Source: Methanobacteriales archaeon HGW-Methanobacteriales-1
GTDB taxonomy: Archaea > Methanobacteriota > Methanobacteria > Methanobacteriales > Methanobacteriaceae
NCBI GenBank assembly: GCA_002839705.1
Contig: PGYO01000001.1
Coordinates: forward strand, 62,001 to 126,000
Length of the DNA: 64,000 nucleotides
Reading direction: 5' to 3'
The position numbers were made by a program, and so were the translations under genes. Shown here in pieces: positions 47,166 through 58,559 of the stretch. Positions within the stretch are counted from its first letter, which is position 1. Every line of letters begins with the position of its first letter. The notes under the pieces were generated by a model. The model ran no database searches. It saw only the letters and a program-made list of their open reading frames with translations, and had not been told where the DNA came from.

Positions 47166-47829
47166 TTCTATAATTTTTCATTTATTTTATTATAAATTAA
47201 TTATTATTAATCTAATGATTAAATCGTTACTTAACTTCCTTTTTTCCCAAGGGATTTATTTTTATAAATCTGCTAATGAATAATAAATCTGTGTCTTGCA
47301 AAGTTAATTTTTAGATTATTAAGTTATTTTTTCATTTTTAAAGATTTATCTTATTTTAATTAATATTTTGACTCAAAACTCAGAAGAAATTTTTTTTAAT
47401 AAGTAAATATTTTTTTAAATAAATTTTAAATTAAAATTCTAGAATTGTAAATAAATGGTAATGGATTGCGGTTTAAATTGGGCATAATTATTTAATAGTT
47501 ATTATGTAATGTTACCTTGTAGATTAGATGGAACTTTGAATAAATTTTTTTATATAATTATCTGGTCTTTAAAATTGAAATAAAGTAATTATAAAGTATA
47601 AATCAATATAAAAATATAATTAATTACAGCAGGATTTTTAATATTAAAACTTTGATACAACTTTAAATAATGTTTTAGTTTATTATGTGGAGCATAATCA
47701 AATTTGCCACAATTATATATTCTAGAAAAACCAAATATTTTAGTATAATTAATAAAGAGGAATCAGAATTTAGCTTTTTCTCTTAATCATCGTTTTTAAT
47801 AATTTCAAATAACTTGGAGGATACAAAAA
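47166..47829. other. Long AT-rich intergenic region
   Basis: 664 bases without a credible gene; I searched for tRNA, sRNA-like GC islands, palindromes and short reading frames with a ribosome binding site and found none. CTTGGAGGATAC just before 47830 is the ribosome binding site for the next gene. Confidence 0.45.
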
Positions 47830-48357
47830 ATGCGTAGTTTTGAAAAACTAACTTCCTTAAAAGATTATATCCCTCTTAAAAGGAAGGAGGCTGACGAAAA
47901 AAATGTTGGATTGCTTGTCGATGGTCCAAACATGTTAAGAAAAGAATTCAGCCTTAATTTAGATTTAGTAAGGGGAATAATGGCCGAATATGGGAATATG
48001 AGGGTTGGTAAGGTTCTTTTAAATCAATATGCTTCTGATAAACTGATAGAAGCAATTGTAAATCAAGGATTTACTCCTATTGTCGTGGCTGGAGATACTG
48101 ATGTTTATATGGCTGTAGAAGCTATGGAATTAATTTATAACCCTAATATTGATGTTATTGCACTTATGACTCGTGATGCTGATTTTTTACCAATAATTAA
48201 TAAGGCCAAAGAAAATGGAAAAGATACTATTGTAATAGGGGCAGAACCTGGATTTAGTGCGGCGCTTCAGAACTCAGCTGATGATGCTATCATATTAAAA
48301 GCTGAAAATGGAAAAGACAAAAATGGTCGCCATAGTGAACCAAAGGAGACTATCTAA
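47830..48357 (+). CDS. NYN domain protein (TIGR00288 family)
   Basis: A 175-residue protein with a PIN-like NYN fold: [14 protein letters not shown] near residue 27, the acidic [15 protein letters not shown] and [18 protein letters not shown], followed by a Lys/Ser-rich tail. The conserved Asp residues suggest metal-dependent RNA cleavage. In archaea the TIGR00288 family is widespread and uncharacterised. CTTGGAGGATAC is a strong ribosome binding site. Confidence 0.83.
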   Translation: MRSFEKLTSLKDYIPLKRKEADEKNVGLLVDGPNMLRKEFSLNLDLVRGIMAEYGNMRVGKVLLNQYASDKLIEAIVNQGFTPIVVAGDTDVYMAVEAMELIYNPNIDVIALMTRDADFLPIINKAKENGKDTIVIGAEPGFSAALQNSADDAIILKAENGKDKNGRHSEPKETI

Positions 48358-48634
48358 CAGTAATATCTACTCATAATTAATTCTGTAATTGAATAAACAT
48401 AATTAATAGATAATTTAGAAAAAATAGAGACAAATTATTGTTCATTTGTTGTGTAGTAGATATTAGATTAATTTATTTTTATTTACCTATTGAATTGATT
48501 TTTTCATGATTTGTTTCACAGAGTTACTATGAGAATAATAAATCAGGAATTATATTTTTTATAAATAATTTTATTATATAATAATCAATATTTAAGCCAG
48601 GAATTAATATTCATGATCCAATGAGGTTTTATTT

Positions 48635-49813
48635 ATGATTGTTGATACTAATATTCACGAAGTTAAAAAGAGAGAGAATTCTCTGCTAATAATTAAAAAA
48701 ATTATACAATCTGATGGTCGAAATAAGCTATATGATCTAACTGGGCTTTCCGGAGGATTTTTAATTAATGATGAGGATTTAAAACTTTTGGAAACTTATG
48801 TGGGGCCTGCAATATTTGAAGATCAACTGCTTCAAATGGGGAAAAAACATCTCGGTGGAGAAAAGGTTTTAGGTCTTAATAGAACAAGTTCTGGTATATT
48901 GGCTACAATATTGGCTCTCGTAAGGCCTGGAAGTTATGTAGTTCATTATTTACCAAAATTACCGTCTCATCCATCTATTCCTCGTAGTTGTAAGCTTATA
49001 GGTGCTAATTACATTGAATTTGATGATTTAGAAAACTTTTTCATACCAGATGATACATCTTTAATAGTTATAACTGGATCAACCATGGATCACCAGGTTA
49101 TTGATGTAAAAGAATTTAAGGAGATAATCAATAAGGCTAAATCTCATTCAAAGTCTTCAGATGGTGGAGTTCCAGTACTGGTTGATGATGCTTCTGGAGC
49201 TAGACTAAGAACTGTAATTTTCAATCAGCCAACGGCTATTGAATTAGGTGCAGACCTGGTAGTTACCAGCACAGACAAGCTTATGGATGGTCCTCGAGGG
49301 GGGTTGATGTCTGGAAGTGAAGATTTAATGAATGAAATTAAATCTAAAGCACATCAATTTGGCTTAGAAGCTCAACCTCCTCTAGTGGCAGGTATGGTAA
49401 GGGCCTTAGAAAGTTTTAATCCTGAAAATCTTTTAAACTCATTAGAAAAAAAACATGAGCTTAATAAATCTTTAAATTCTAAATTCAAAGGTTTTGAAGA
49501 GACACCTACTGGTGTCATGATATCTCCTGATGTTTTAAAATCACAAATTGAGGAAAAAGGTATCAAAACTCCTTTATCTTCTTCAGATATCTCATTTGCA
49601 TGGGCCATGATTTTACTTAAAGATTATGGCATTTTAACTATTCCCGCGGTAGGAATGCCTGGAGCATCACCCACAGTGAGATTTGATTTAGCTGCTAAGG
49701 ATGCTAAAATTTTAGATCTAGATGAATTAACTGATTTAATTTTAAATTCGCTAGAAATGCTGTTAAATGTGGTTGATGACACTGAAAAGTGTAAAAATAT
49801 AATTTTTAACTAA
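48635..49813 (+). CDS. SelA-like PLP-dependent enzyme (TIGR03576/MJ0158 family)
   Basis: A 392-residue fold-type-I PLP protein: GLNRTSSGILATILALV near residue 80, VITGSTMDHQVI, PVLVDDASGARLRTV and the PLP lysine in VVTSTDKLMDGPRGGLMSG. It matches the archaeal SelA-like group (MJ0158), which resembles bacterial selenocysteine synthase but was shown not to act in selenocysteine formation in methanogens. Its true reaction is unknown. It is followed 60 bases later by rtcA. Confidence 0.85.
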   Translation: MIVDTNIHEVKKRENSLLIIKKIIQSDGRNKLYDLTGLSGGFLINDEDLKLLETYVGPAIFEDQLLQMGKKHLGGEKVLGLNRTSSGILATILALVRPGSYVVHYLPKLPSHPSIPRSCKLIGANYIEFDDLENFFIPDDTSLIVITGSTMDHQVIDVKEFKEIINKAKSHSKSSDGGVPVLVDDASGARLRTVIFNQPTAIELGADLVVTSTDKLMDGPRGGLMSGSEDLMNEIKSKAHQFGLEAQPPLVAGMVRALESFNPENLLNSLEKKHELNKSLNSKFKGFEETPTGVMISPDVLKSQIEEKGIKTPLSSSDISFAWAMILLKDYGILTIPAVGMPGASPTVRFDLAAKDAKILDLDELTDLILNSLEMLLNVVDDTEKCKNIIFN

Positions 49814-49873
49814 ATTTTATTAAATATTAATATTATATTAATTTACATACTTCATTTAATATCGAGGAATACC

Positions 49874-50932
49874 ATGATTGAGATTGATGGTTCTTTGGGG
49901 GAAGGTGGGGGTTCTATAGTTAGAATTTCTACTGCATTATCTGCTCTAACCTCAAAGCCAATTCATATTTTTAATATCCGTGCTAAACGCACTAAAATAG
50001 GACTGGCCTCCCAACATCTAAATTCTGTTAAATCTGTGGGCCAGATTTCCAATGCTTCTATTGATGGATTGCATTTGGGTTCATCTGAATTTGAGTTTCA
50101 TCCGGGTGAATTAAAAAGTGGAAATTTTCAGTTGGATGTTAAAACTGCAGGTAGTATAGGATTAATATTACAATCTTTCATGATTATAGCTCCTTTTGCT
50201 TCTAAATCTTCTAAAATTCAAATTAGTGGTGGAACTGACATTCGATGGGCACCATCAATAGATTATATTAAAAATGTTACTTTACCCGTATTGGAAAAAA
50301 TGGGATATGATGCCAATATAGATCTCATAAAAAGAGGCCACTATCCTAAAGGTAGAGGCGAAGTAAAAGCTGAAATTTTCCCATTAAAAAAGCTTAATCC
50401 CATAAATCTATTAAAATCAGAAATAGATTCAATTAAAGGTATATCGCACGTTTCAAATCTTCCTATCCACGTTGCTGAAAGACAGGCCACTTCTGCAGAA
50501 AGAATTCTAAAAAAAACAGGTTTCGATATTGATATCGATGTAGAACACTCTTCTAATAATAGTGGTCCCGGATCAGGAATAGTATTATGGGCACAGGGAA
50601 ATACGAGGTTAGGTGGTAGCTCTATAGGAAAACCAGGCAAATCTGCGGAGATCGTGGGTGAAGAAGCTACAAATGAATTATTAGTTTCTCTTAAAAGTAA
50701 TTCTGCTCTTGATGAGCACATGGCTGATCAAATTATTCCTTACATGGCTATCGCAGGAAATTCCAAAGTAGAATTATCTCGGTTGACCATGCATGCTCTG
50801 ACAAATTTAAATGTGGTGGAAAAATTTCTCAGCACTAAATTTGAAGTAATCTACAATGGAAATTATTTAGACTTCCATAATTTGGAAAAGAAATTTGAGA
50901 AGGTAGGTCCGGTTATTATAAAATCCAAGTAA
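49874..50932 (+). CDS. rtcA: RNA 3'-terminal phosphate cyclase
   Basis: A 352-residue cyclase: [19 protein letters not shown] at the N-terminus, [38 protein letters not shown] and [18 protein letters not shown] with the catalytic His. It converts RNA 3'-phosphate to 2',3'-cyclic phosphate using ATP through an enzyme-AMP intermediate, in RNA repair. CGAGGAATACC precedes the ATG. Confidence 0.93.
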   Translation: MIEIDGSLGEGGGSIVRISTALSALTSKPIHIFNIRAKRTKIGLASQHLNSVKSVGQISNASIDGLHLGSSEFEFHPGELKSGNFQLDVKTAGSIGLILQSFMIIAPFASKSSKIQISGGTDIRWAPSIDYIKNVTLPVLEKMGYDANIDLIKRGHYPKGRGEVKAEIFPLKKLNPINLLKSEIDSIKGISHVSNLPIHVAERQATSAERILKKTGFDIDIDVEHSSNNSGPGSGIVLWAQGNTRLGGSSIGKPGKSAEIVGEEATNELLVSLKSNSALDEHMADQIIPYMAIAGNSKVELSRLTMHALTNLNVVEKFLSTKFEVIYNGNYLDFHNLEKKFEKVGPVIIKSK

Positions 50933-51022
50933 CTGAACAAATATGAATTAGCAGGGTATATAAAATAAAAATAAAAATAAATAATTCTCATTTTATATTA
51001 ATTTTTTTAGCTTTTTTATAAA

Positions 51023-51994
51023 TTATTTTTCAATGTGCAAACATTCTCCAGATATTACTTTACGAAGAGTTCCATTGTCTAATTCTAAAATAAGTGCTCC
51101 TTCATTAGTTATACCGACAGCTTCTCCTCTAACTATTTTTCCCAGCTGTTTTCGAACTTCAACATAGCTTCCTATAGTTTTTGACATTCTTCGCCATTCG
51201 CCCAGTATTTCAGGGAAACTACCTTCTTTAAATTCGTTGTAGGTATCTTCGAATATTTTTAAAAATTCCTGAACTAATTCCGGACCTCTAATATCTTCAT
51301 TTAACTCTTTCTTGAGTGAAGTTGCACTTTTCTGAATATCTGATGGGAAATTTTCAGTATTCACATTAGCATCAATTCCAATCCCCACAACCACATAATC
51401 AAGTGTGCTGAATTTGGCATTTGCTTCAGTGAGTATTCCACAAACTTTTCTAGAACCAATTAATATGTCATTAGGCCATTTAATTCCCACATCTAGTCCA
51501 AATTTTTTTATAGTTTCAGCTACTGCTACCCCAGTCATAAGAGTTAATTGGGGAGCTTCCGAAGGGGGAATTTGGGGACGCAGAATTATTGACATCCATA
51601 CTCCGCCTGCTGGTGATATCCACTGCTTACCTCTGCGACCTCTTCCACGGGTTTGGGTTTCTGCAATTATTATGGTACCTTCTTTGGCACCTTCCTCCGC
51701 CAGCTTTTTAGCTACATTATTAGTTGAGTCAATTTCGCTGAAATAATGAATATTTTGGCCTATGTAATCTGTTTTGAGGCCTCTTTTTATTTCATATGGC
51801 AAAATGAGGTTTGGAGATTCAACTACCTGTATTCCTAATTCGGGGGACGAATTAAAGACGTACCCATATTCTTCCAGAGCTTCGATGTTTTCTTTTAATT
51901 CTTTTTTATTAATATTAAGTAGGGAGCTAATTTCTTTATGTAAAACGTATTTTCCCTCTTCTGCATATAAAATTTCCAGTATTTGTTCCTGCAT
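51023..51994 (-). CDS. birA: Biotin--protein ligase with N-terminal winged helix (BirA)
   Basis: The product is 323 residues from ATG 51994 (AAAGGGGTTTTAAT upstream; an earlier TTG/ATG region at 52036 is less likely). Residues 1-60 are a winged helix (EISSLLNINKKELKENIEAL), so it may also act as a biotin-responsive repressor. The ligase domain has TQTRGRGRRGKQWISPAGGV and IKWPNDILIGSRKVCGIL. It biotinylates the pyruvate carboxylase biotin subunit. It lies next to pycA on the same strand, the arrangement known in Methanothermobacter. Confidence 0.9.
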   Translation of the reverse strand: MQEQILEILYAEEGKYVLHKEISSLLNINKKELKENIEALEEYGYVFNSSPELGIQVVESPNLILPYEIKRGLKTDYIGQNIHYFSEIDSTNNVAKKLAEEGAKEGTIIIAETQTRGRGRRGKQWISPAGGVWMSIILRPQIPPSEAPQLTLMTGVAVAETIKKFGLDVGIKWPNDILIGSRKVCGILTEANAKFSTLDYVVVGIGIDANVNTENFPSDIQKSATSLKKELNEDIRGPELVQEFLKIFEDTYNEFKEGSFPEILGEWRRMSKTIGSYVEVRKQLGKIVRGEAVGITNEGALILELDNGTLRKVISGECLHIEK

Positions 51995-52078
51995 ATTAAA
52001 ACCCCTTTTATAACTCTCTTGAATTATTTTAAGCATGATTTAATTTATTTTACAGAAATTGATTTTTAATTGAATATT

Positions 52079-52101
52079 TAAATTAATTAATTAATTAATT
52101 A
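52079..52101. repeat. Short TTAA/ATTA tandem repeat
   Basis: About five ATTA units in the birA/pycA spacer; a simple tetranucleotide tract. Confidence 0.8.
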
Positions 52102-52122
52102 GTATTTTTAAAAATGGGATGA

Positions 52123-53613
52123 TTATTTTGGTTTTTGCTGAGATTGAGCGGCACTCATATAATTTCCCACAGCTGCAGTTATAGCAGCAACTTTTTTATT
52201 TGGCAAGAAAGTGGATTTTAAACGGTCAACTCTTTCTTTGTCCTCTATAACTACTTTTTCCATCTCTTCCATGATTCCTTTACGGTGTTCATCAACAAAG
52301 TGAGTGTTAAGTTTCGCTGCTCTAAAATCAGAGCTTCTCATAATGGCCTTGTGGAAAGGAATGGTCGTTTTGACTCCTAAAATTACATATTCGCTTAGGG
52401 CCCTTTCCATACGGTTAATAGCTTCACTTCGTGTTCTGCCCCATACAATAAGTTTGGAAATCATGGAATCATAGAATGTTGGTATGGAATAATTCATATA
52501 TACTCCACTATCTACCCGTACCCCAATACCTCCTGGAGACCTATATCCGGTTATTTTACCGGGGTTGGGAGCAAATTCTGCCAGAGGATCTTCAGCATTT
52601 ATACGACATTCAATGGCGTGTCCCATGACCGAAATGTCTTCTTGAGCACAACAAAGTTCTTTTCCTGAAGCAATTCTGATTTGTTCCTTTACTAGATCAA
52701 CTCCAGTTACTATTTCAGTAATAGGGTGTTCTACCTGGATCCTGGTATTCATTTCCAGGAAATAAAAATCGCCATTGGAATAGAGAAATTCAACAGTTCC
52801 AGCATTAGTATAATTAATTGATTTAGCTGCTTTAACAGCGGCCGCACCCATTGTTTCTCTTAATTCTTCAGTCATTATTGGAGATGGAGCTTCTTCAATC
52901 AATTTTTGGTGCCTTCTCTGGATAGAGCATTCCCGATCGGCTACATGAACAATATTTCCATGTTCATCGGCCATAATTTGAAATTCAATGTGACGTGGTT
53001 CTTCTAAATATTTCTCTATGAATACCGTAGAATCTCCAAAGGCCGAAGCAGCCACTGATTGGGTTGATTCAATGGCCCTAACGAGTTCGTCTCTTTCATA
53101 GACGGTTCTCATTCCAATTCCTCCACCACCAGCAGAAGCTTTGACAATAACGGGATAACCTATTGATTCAGCTATATCCACAGCTTCTTCAATGGTTGAA
53201 ATTCCCTTATCAGTTCCGGGAATTACGGGGACACCGGCTTTTCTCATTAATTTTTTAGAAGTAATCTTGTCACCCATTGATTCAATAACTGATCCTGATG
53301 GGCCTATGAGTTTCATGCCTTGTTTTTCACATTCTTTTCCCAATTTTGAATTTTCAGCCAGAAAACCATAACCTGGATGTATAGCATCGGCACCACATTT
53401 TTCAGCCACATCCATAATTTTATCTATGTTTAAATAACTTTGGGAAGGGGTTGATTCACCTATTGAATAAGCTTCATCAGCATATTTGGCAAAAAGAGAA
53501 TTTTTATCAGCATCAGAGTAAACTGCAACACTTTTAACGCCCAACTCTCTGCAGGCACGCATTACTCGTATTGCTATTTCACCACGATTGGCAATTAGAA
53601 CTTTGTTAAACAT
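52123..53613 (-). CDS. pycA: Pyruvate carboxylase subunit A (biotin carboxylase)
   Basis: A 496-residue biotin carboxylase: [31 protein letters not shown], the glycine-rich ATP lid [62 protein letters not shown] and [13 protein letters not shown]. With subunit B it makes oxaloacetate from pyruvate for the reductive TCA branch. The last 30 residues ([19 protein letters not shown]) lie beyond the carboxylase core and resemble the Ala-rich tail of decarboxylase subunits. birA follows, 128 bases downstream. Confidence 0.93.
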   Translation of the reverse strand: MFNKVLIANRGEIAIRVMRACRELGVKSVAVYSDADKNSLFAKYADEAYSIGESTPSQSYLNIDKIMDVAEKCGADAIHPGYGFLAENSKLGKECEKQGMKLIGPSGSVIESMGDKITSKKLMRKAGVPVIPGTDKGISTIEEAVDIAESIGYPVIVKASAGGGGIGMRTVYERDELVRAIESTQSVAASAFGDSTVFIEKYLEEPRHIEFQIMADEHGNIVHVADRECSIQRRHQKLIEEAPSPIMTEELRETMGAAAVKAAKSINYTNAGTVEFLYSNGDFYFLEMNTRIQVEHPITEIVTGVDLVKEQIRIASGKELCCAQEDISVMGHAIECRINAEDPLAEFAPNPGKITGYRSPGGIGVRVDSGVYMNYSIPTFYDSMISKLIVWGRTRSEAINRMERALSEYVILGVKTTIPFHKAIMRSSDFRAAKLNTHFVDEHRKGIMEEMEKVVIEDKERVDRLKSTFLPNKKVAAITAAVGNYMSAAQSQQKPK

Positions 53614-53887
53614 GGCATAGCTCCTTAATTTTGTAAATTACTTATACTCAACTAATTTTTTATATTTATCCTATTTATTCAATTAATAACAATATAAATA
53701 AAATATCTATCTTTTATCATTTTACTTATAATTATTATATATATTAATATAATTAAAATATTAGCTGGATTATAATTATTTAATATTTAATTAATCTAGA
53801 TTTAAATGATAAAATTAATTATATTGAATATAGGCTGAAATCTGCAATATGTTTATGTTATTTATAGTTAATTTACTAAAATAAACG

Positions 53888-54553
53888 ATGGCTACAATGA
53901 AAACTAATTTTAAGCCCATAAAAAAACAAAGACATTTAGAAATGGCTTTAGAATCAATTTCTGGGCACCCAAAACCCAAAATAGAATTAGAGCAATATCA
54001 CACTCCTTCCATAATAGCTTCTGATGTTTTGTGGAATGCTTATAATTTAGGAGATATTGAAGATAAAAATGTAATTGATTTAGGTTGTGGAACTGGAATT
54101 TTTGCTTTAGGATCTTCTATGTTGGGTGCTAAATGTGCTTGTGGGATAGATATTGATTTTGATACATTAACCACGGCCCAGGAAACTTCTGAAAAACTGG
54201 GCTTAAGTGAGAATACAAATTTTATTGAACTGGATATTAATAATATATCTTCTGAAGAAATAAAGTGTATGGATACCTGTATTCAAAATCCACCCTTTGG
54301 ATCTCAACTAAAAGTGAAAAAAGGCGCAGATAGGATCTTTATGGAAAAGGCCATCCACATAGCCAAGGTAGTATATTCTTTTCACATGGCTGAAACCGAA
54401 GATTTTGTGGAAAATTATTTTTCAAATTTAGGCGGTAAAATAACTCACAAGTTTTATTACACGTTTTCAATTCCTCGAACTTATTCTTTCCATAAACAAG
54501 AGGCTAAAAAAATAGAAGTGATTGTAGTAAGAGTTGAAAGAATTAATAAGTAA
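53888..54553 (+). CDS. METTL5-like N6-adenine methyltransferase
   Basis: A 221-residue class I methyltransferase: LEQYHTPSIIASDVLW, VIDLGCGTGIFALGSSMLGA, CGIDIDFDTL and the catalytic NPPF motif IQNPPFGSQLKVKKGADR. NPPF with this order matches the METTL5 family, whose eukaryotic member makes m6A in small-subunit rRNA. Its place before the ribosomal operon fits. ATG 53888 or 53897 may be the start. Confidence 0.85.
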   Translation: MATMKTNFKPIKKQRHLEMALESISGHPKPKIELEQYHTPSIIASDVLWNAYNLGDIEDKNVIDLGCGTGIFALGSSMLGAKCACGIDIDFDTLTTAQETSEKLGLSENTNFIELDINNISSEEIKCMDTCIQNPPFGSQLKVKKGADRIFMEKAIHIAKVVYSFHMAETEDFVENYFSNLGGKITHKFYYTFSIPRTYSFHKQEAKKIEVIVVRVERINK

Positions 54554-54650
54554 CTTTAGGTTCTTATAATTTTTACAAACGATTCCTTAAGGGGCCTATG
54601 ATTTTATTTTTCAATATTAAAAGTTTTTAAAGGGAACTCCAAACAGAAGG

Positions 54651-54660
54651 TTTATATACT
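54651..54660 (+). promoter_or_regulatory. TATA box of the ribosomal protein operon
   Basis: TTTATATACT, preceded by the purine-rich AACAGAAGG (possible BRE), is the only strong box A in this spacer. A start about 25 bases downstream would give a leader of roughly 110 bases before the first gene, containing three palindromes. Confidence 0.6.
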
Positions 54661-54710
54661 TAATTAACCAACCTTTACTAACCTACATTCTTAGTGTGAA
54701 ATATCAATAT

Positions 54711-54725
54711 GCAGTTTGAAACTGC
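54711..54725. promoter_or_regulatory. Palindrome 1 in the r-protein operon leader
   Basis: GCAGTTT-G-AAACTGC is a perfect 7-1-7 palindrome, about 30 bases downstream of the expected transcription start. Confidence 0.5.
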
Positions 54726-54733
54726 TCAATATT

Positions 54734-54748
54734 ATATTTTGAAAATAT
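54734..54748. promoter_or_regulatory. Palindrome 2 in the r-protein operon leader
   Basis: ATATTTT-G-AAAATAT is another perfect 7-1-7 palindrome. Its centre is 23 bases from that of palindrome 1, and both share TTTGAAA. A dimeric protein could occupy both. Confidence 0.5.
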
Positions 54749-54771
54749 GATATGGTGTTAGTATTTTTGCC

Positions 54772-54783
54772 TAGTCTGGACTA
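54772..54783. promoter_or_regulatory. Palindrome 3, next to the first start codon of the operon
   Basis: TAGTC-TG-GACTA is a 5-2-5 inverted repeat ending 5 bases before the ATG at 54789, where a ribosome binding site would be expected. As RNA the 2-base loop is too tight, so a DNA site, or a hairpin with opened ends, is more likely. Confidence 0.4.
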
Positions 54784-54788
54784 TAGCA

Positions 54789-55634
54789 ATGTTTATAATA
54801 GATGACGACAAATATTCAAAGATGCTAAAGAAGCATTTATCTATATTTATCCCGGACTCTTTAACTGCGGAAACTACTGATTTAAAACTCAAAACCTATA
54901 AGGTTGGAGCGATTGCGAGATCCGCAGCTATATTCAATGCAGACCGGATTGTAGTGTATCATGACGATGCAAACAAAAAAGAGGCAAAATTTATTAGTGA
55001 TATTCTCACTTATATGAATACACCTCAGTATCTTCGAAAGAAGGTATTTCCGATAAGGAATGAGTTAAAGCATGTGGGGTTACTCCCACCACTTAGAACT
55101 CCACACCACCCCACAGGGAAACCCGGCGAAGGCGATTACAGACAGGGACTAACGCTCAAAAGGACCAGAAAAGGGACCTTCGTTGACATAGGGGCGGATA
55201 AAACCGCTTTTTGCAAGGAACAACTAACTGTAAATAAAATACTAAGCTTTCGAGTAACCAAGCTGGGTAAAGAGATAATAGTCGAACCGGATGAACCAGA
55301 AAATGAGTACTGGGGATATGAGACGTTATCCAATTATAATAATCTTCACCAAAGTTTAAAGACAGTAAAACCGGATTTTGTGGTGGCAACATCCCGTAAT
55401 GCTGCACCGATAACTTCTATTTTAGATGAAGTGAAATTTAAGGTACAAAACGCCAAACATGTGGCTATTTTGTTTGGTGGTCCTTATTCTGGCTTACCTG
55501 ATGATATTGGAAGTCAGAATCTGGTGGACTTAGAAGTGAATACTATACCTCTTCAGGGCACCAAAACTGTAAGGACAGAAGAAGCAGTTTTAGCGACTTT
55601 GTCTGTTTTTAACTTGCTCTTAAACTCAGATTAA
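54789..55634 (+). CDS. Putative SPOUT RNA methyltransferase (MTH1/C9orf114 family)
   Basis: A 281-residue SPOUT-fold protein: SLTAETTDLKLKTYKVGAIARSA, RTPHHPTGKPGEGDYRQG and the knot-region VAILFGGPYSGLPDD with EEAVLATLSVFNLLL. MTH1 from Methanothermobacter (same place, just before rpl3) has a solved knotted structure and is proposed to methylate rRNA uridine N3. This is the first gene of the ribosomal operon. Its ribosome binding site is weak and lies in a palindrome. Confidence 0.88.
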   Translation: MFIIDDDKYSKMLKKHLSIFIPDSLTAETTDLKLKTYKVGAIARSAAIFNADRIVVYHDDANKKEAKFISDILTYMNTPQYLRKKVFPIRNELKHVGLLPPLRTPHHPTGKPGEGDYRQGLTLKRTRKGTFVDIGADKTAFCKEQLTVNKILSFRVTKLGKEIIVEPDEPENEYWGYETLSNYNNLHQSLKTVKPDFVVATSRNAAPITSILDEVKFKVQNAKHVAILFGGPYSGLPDDIGSQNLVDLEVNTIPLQGTKTVRTEEAVLATLSVFNLLLNSD

Positions 55635-55679
55635 TCAAAAAATGGAAATAAAATTGTGAATGTAAGGAGGTAAAATTAA

Positions 55680-56690
<1,011 letters not shown>

Positions 56691-56709
56691 TTTAATTAGA
56701 GTGGTTTAA

Positions 56710-57480
56710 ATGAAAAAAATTAAGGTTTATTCATTGGAAGGCGAAGTCACAGAAGAGATTGAACTGCCTGAAATATTCCAGGAAGAATTTAGGCCGGACC
56801 TTATAAAAAGAGCTGTTATCTCATCACAAACTGCCCGGATTCAACCATGGGGCTCCGACCCAATGGCTGGTAAAAGGACAACTGCAGAGTCATACGGTTC
56901 TGGACGTGGTGTTGCTAAGGTTCCTCGTATTAAAGGTTCTGGTTCTAGAGCAGCATTTGTAGCTCATGTAGTTGGCGGTAGGAGAGCACATCCTCCACGC
57001 CCACAAAAAAACTACCATGAGAAAATCAACCGGAAAGAAAGGCGTTTTGCTATCAGGTCTGCATTAGCAGCTACAGTTAACCCAGAAATTGTCGAGAATA
57101 GAGGCCACAAAGTAGAAAATGTGCCTCAAATTCCAATGGTGGTTGATGATGAGCTATGCAAGGTCAAGAAAACTAAAGAAACCAGGGAAATTTTCAAAAA
57201 GTTAGGCATAATCGATGATGTTGTCCGAGCTAAAGAAGGAAAAAAAATTAGATCTGGTAAAGGTAAAATGCGAGGTCGTAAATATAAGACCCGTAAAGGA
57301 CCTCTAATAGTTGTGGGTGAAGATAAAGGAATCAGTTTAGGTGCTAGAAACCACGCAGGTGTTGATGTGGTTTTAGTAGAAAATCTTAATGCTGAATTAT
57401 TAGCTCCTGGAACTCATCCTGGAAGATTAACAGTTTTCACCAAATCTGCTATAGAAAAATTGGGGGAACTCTTCCAATAG
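56710..57480 (+). CDS. rpl4: Large subunit ribosomal protein uL4
   Basis: A 256-residue archaeal L4: [39 protein letters not shown] and the basic loop [11 protein letters not shown] plus [12 protein letters not shown] that enters the exit tunnel region. It is 19 bases after rpl3 and 36 bases before the L23 start. Confidence 0.95.
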   Translation: MKKIKVYSLEGEVTEEIELPEIFQEEFRPDLIKRAVISSQTARIQPWGSDPMAGKRTTAESYGSGRGVAKVPRIKGSGSRAAFVAHVVGGRRAHPPRPQKNYHEKINRKERRFAIRSALAATVNPEIVENRGHKVENVPQIPMVVDDELCKVKKTKETREIFKKLGIIDDVVRAKEGKKIRSGKGKMRGRKYKTRKGPLIVVGEDKGISLGARNHAGVDVVLVENLNAELLAPGTHPGRLTVFTKSAIEKLGELFQ

Positions 57481-57516
57481 GGCAATATTCCCTATTTTAA
57501 GAAAAAGGTGAATATT

Positions 57517-57777
57517 ATGGATCCTTATGCAATTATTGTAAAACCTCATGTAACTGAAAAAACCATGAACTTAATCGATCAAAACAATGAACTGACTTTT
57601 GTAGTTTTGAGAACCAGTGAGAAATCTGACATTAAAAGGGCTTGTGAAGAACTTTATGATGTTAAGGTGGAAAAGGTTAATACTCATATAAACTCCAAAG
57701 GAATAAAATTAGCTTATATTAAGCTTTCTTCTGAGAACAAAGCAGAAGATATTGCTGTTAAGATGGGAGTATTCTAA
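57517..57777 (+). CDS. rpl23: Large subunit ribosomal protein uL23
   Basis: An 86-residue L23 (MDPYAIIVKPHVTEKTMNLI). GTG 57508 is also open, but it belongs to the ribosome binding site AAAGGTGA serving ATG 57517. L23 lines the tunnel exit and docks SRP. Confidence 0.95.
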   Translation: MDPYAIIVKPHVTEKTMNLIDQNNELTFVVLRTSEKSDIKRACEELYDVKVEKVNTHINSKGIKLAYIKLSSENKAEDIAVKMGVF

Positions 57778-57809
57778 GCTAATATAGTCAGTAACTTGGA
57801 GGAAAAAAA

Positions 57810-58535
57810 ATGGGAAAACGTTTAATTTCACAAAGGAGAGGTAGGGGAACTTCTACTTTTAGAAGTGCTTCTCACCGATTTAAAGGTAAGATAGAGTACC
57901 GTTCCTATGATTCATTAGAGAAAGAAGGCATCTTAAAGGGTAAAGTTGCAGATATTATGCACGACCCTGGAAGAAGTGCTCCTGTAGCATTAGTAAAATT
58001 TGAAAATGGGGAAAAAAGACTTATTTTAGCTCCAGAAAGTATTCAAATTAATGATGAGGTAGCATGTGGAATTTCAGCACCAATCAGTCCTGGAAATTCA
58101 TTACCCCTGGGAGAAATTCCTGAAGGTACTCCAATATATAATATTGAAAATCGTCCAGGAGACGGAGGTAAACTCGTAAGATCTTCTGGAACTTATGCTT
58201 CTTTGATCACTCATGATGTGGATAAAGCAGTTATTGAGCTTCCATCTGGTGAGTTAAAAGCATTCAATCCTAAGTGCAGGGCCACTATAGGCGTTGTAGC
58301 TGGTGGAGGAAGAAGAGAAAAACCATTCCTTAAAGCAGGTAACCGTTACCATGCTCTGAAAGCTAAAGGTAAAAAGTGTGTTACTGTTAGAGGAGTGGCC
58401 ATGAATGCAGTGGATCACCCACACGGTGGTGGAAACAGGCAACACCCTGGACGACCTACAACCGTATCCAGACATGCCCCACCAGGAAGAAAAGTCGGTT
58501 CAATCGCGGCTCGAAGAACAGGTAAGAGGAGATAA
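57810..58535 (+). CDS. rpl2: Large subunit ribosomal protein uL2
   Basis: A 241-residue archaeal L2 with [39 protein letters not shown] and the conserved [20 protein letters not shown] near residue 190. CTTGGAGGAAAAAA is the ribosome binding site. It is needed for subunit joining and the peptidyl transferase centre. Confidence 0.96.
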   Translation: MGKRLISQRRGRGTSTFRSASHRFKGKIEYRSYDSLEKEGILKGKVADIMHDPGRSAPVALVKFENGEKRLILAPESIQINDEVACGISAPISPGNSLPLGEIPEGTPIYNIENRPGDGGKLVRSSGTYASLITHDVDKAVIELPSGELKAFNPKCRATIGVVAGGGRREKPFLKAGNRYHALKAKGKKCVTVRGVAMNAVDHPHGGGNRQHPGRPTTVSRHAPPGRKVGSIAARRTGKRR

Positions 58536-58559
58536 CCACAACTATTAGGAGGTGGCTTA

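Noticed and set aside
48635-49813. Selenocysteine synthase (SelA)
   Set aside because: The archaeal SelA-like family (MJ0158 type) is known not to make selenocysteine; archaea use the PSTK/SepSecS route.
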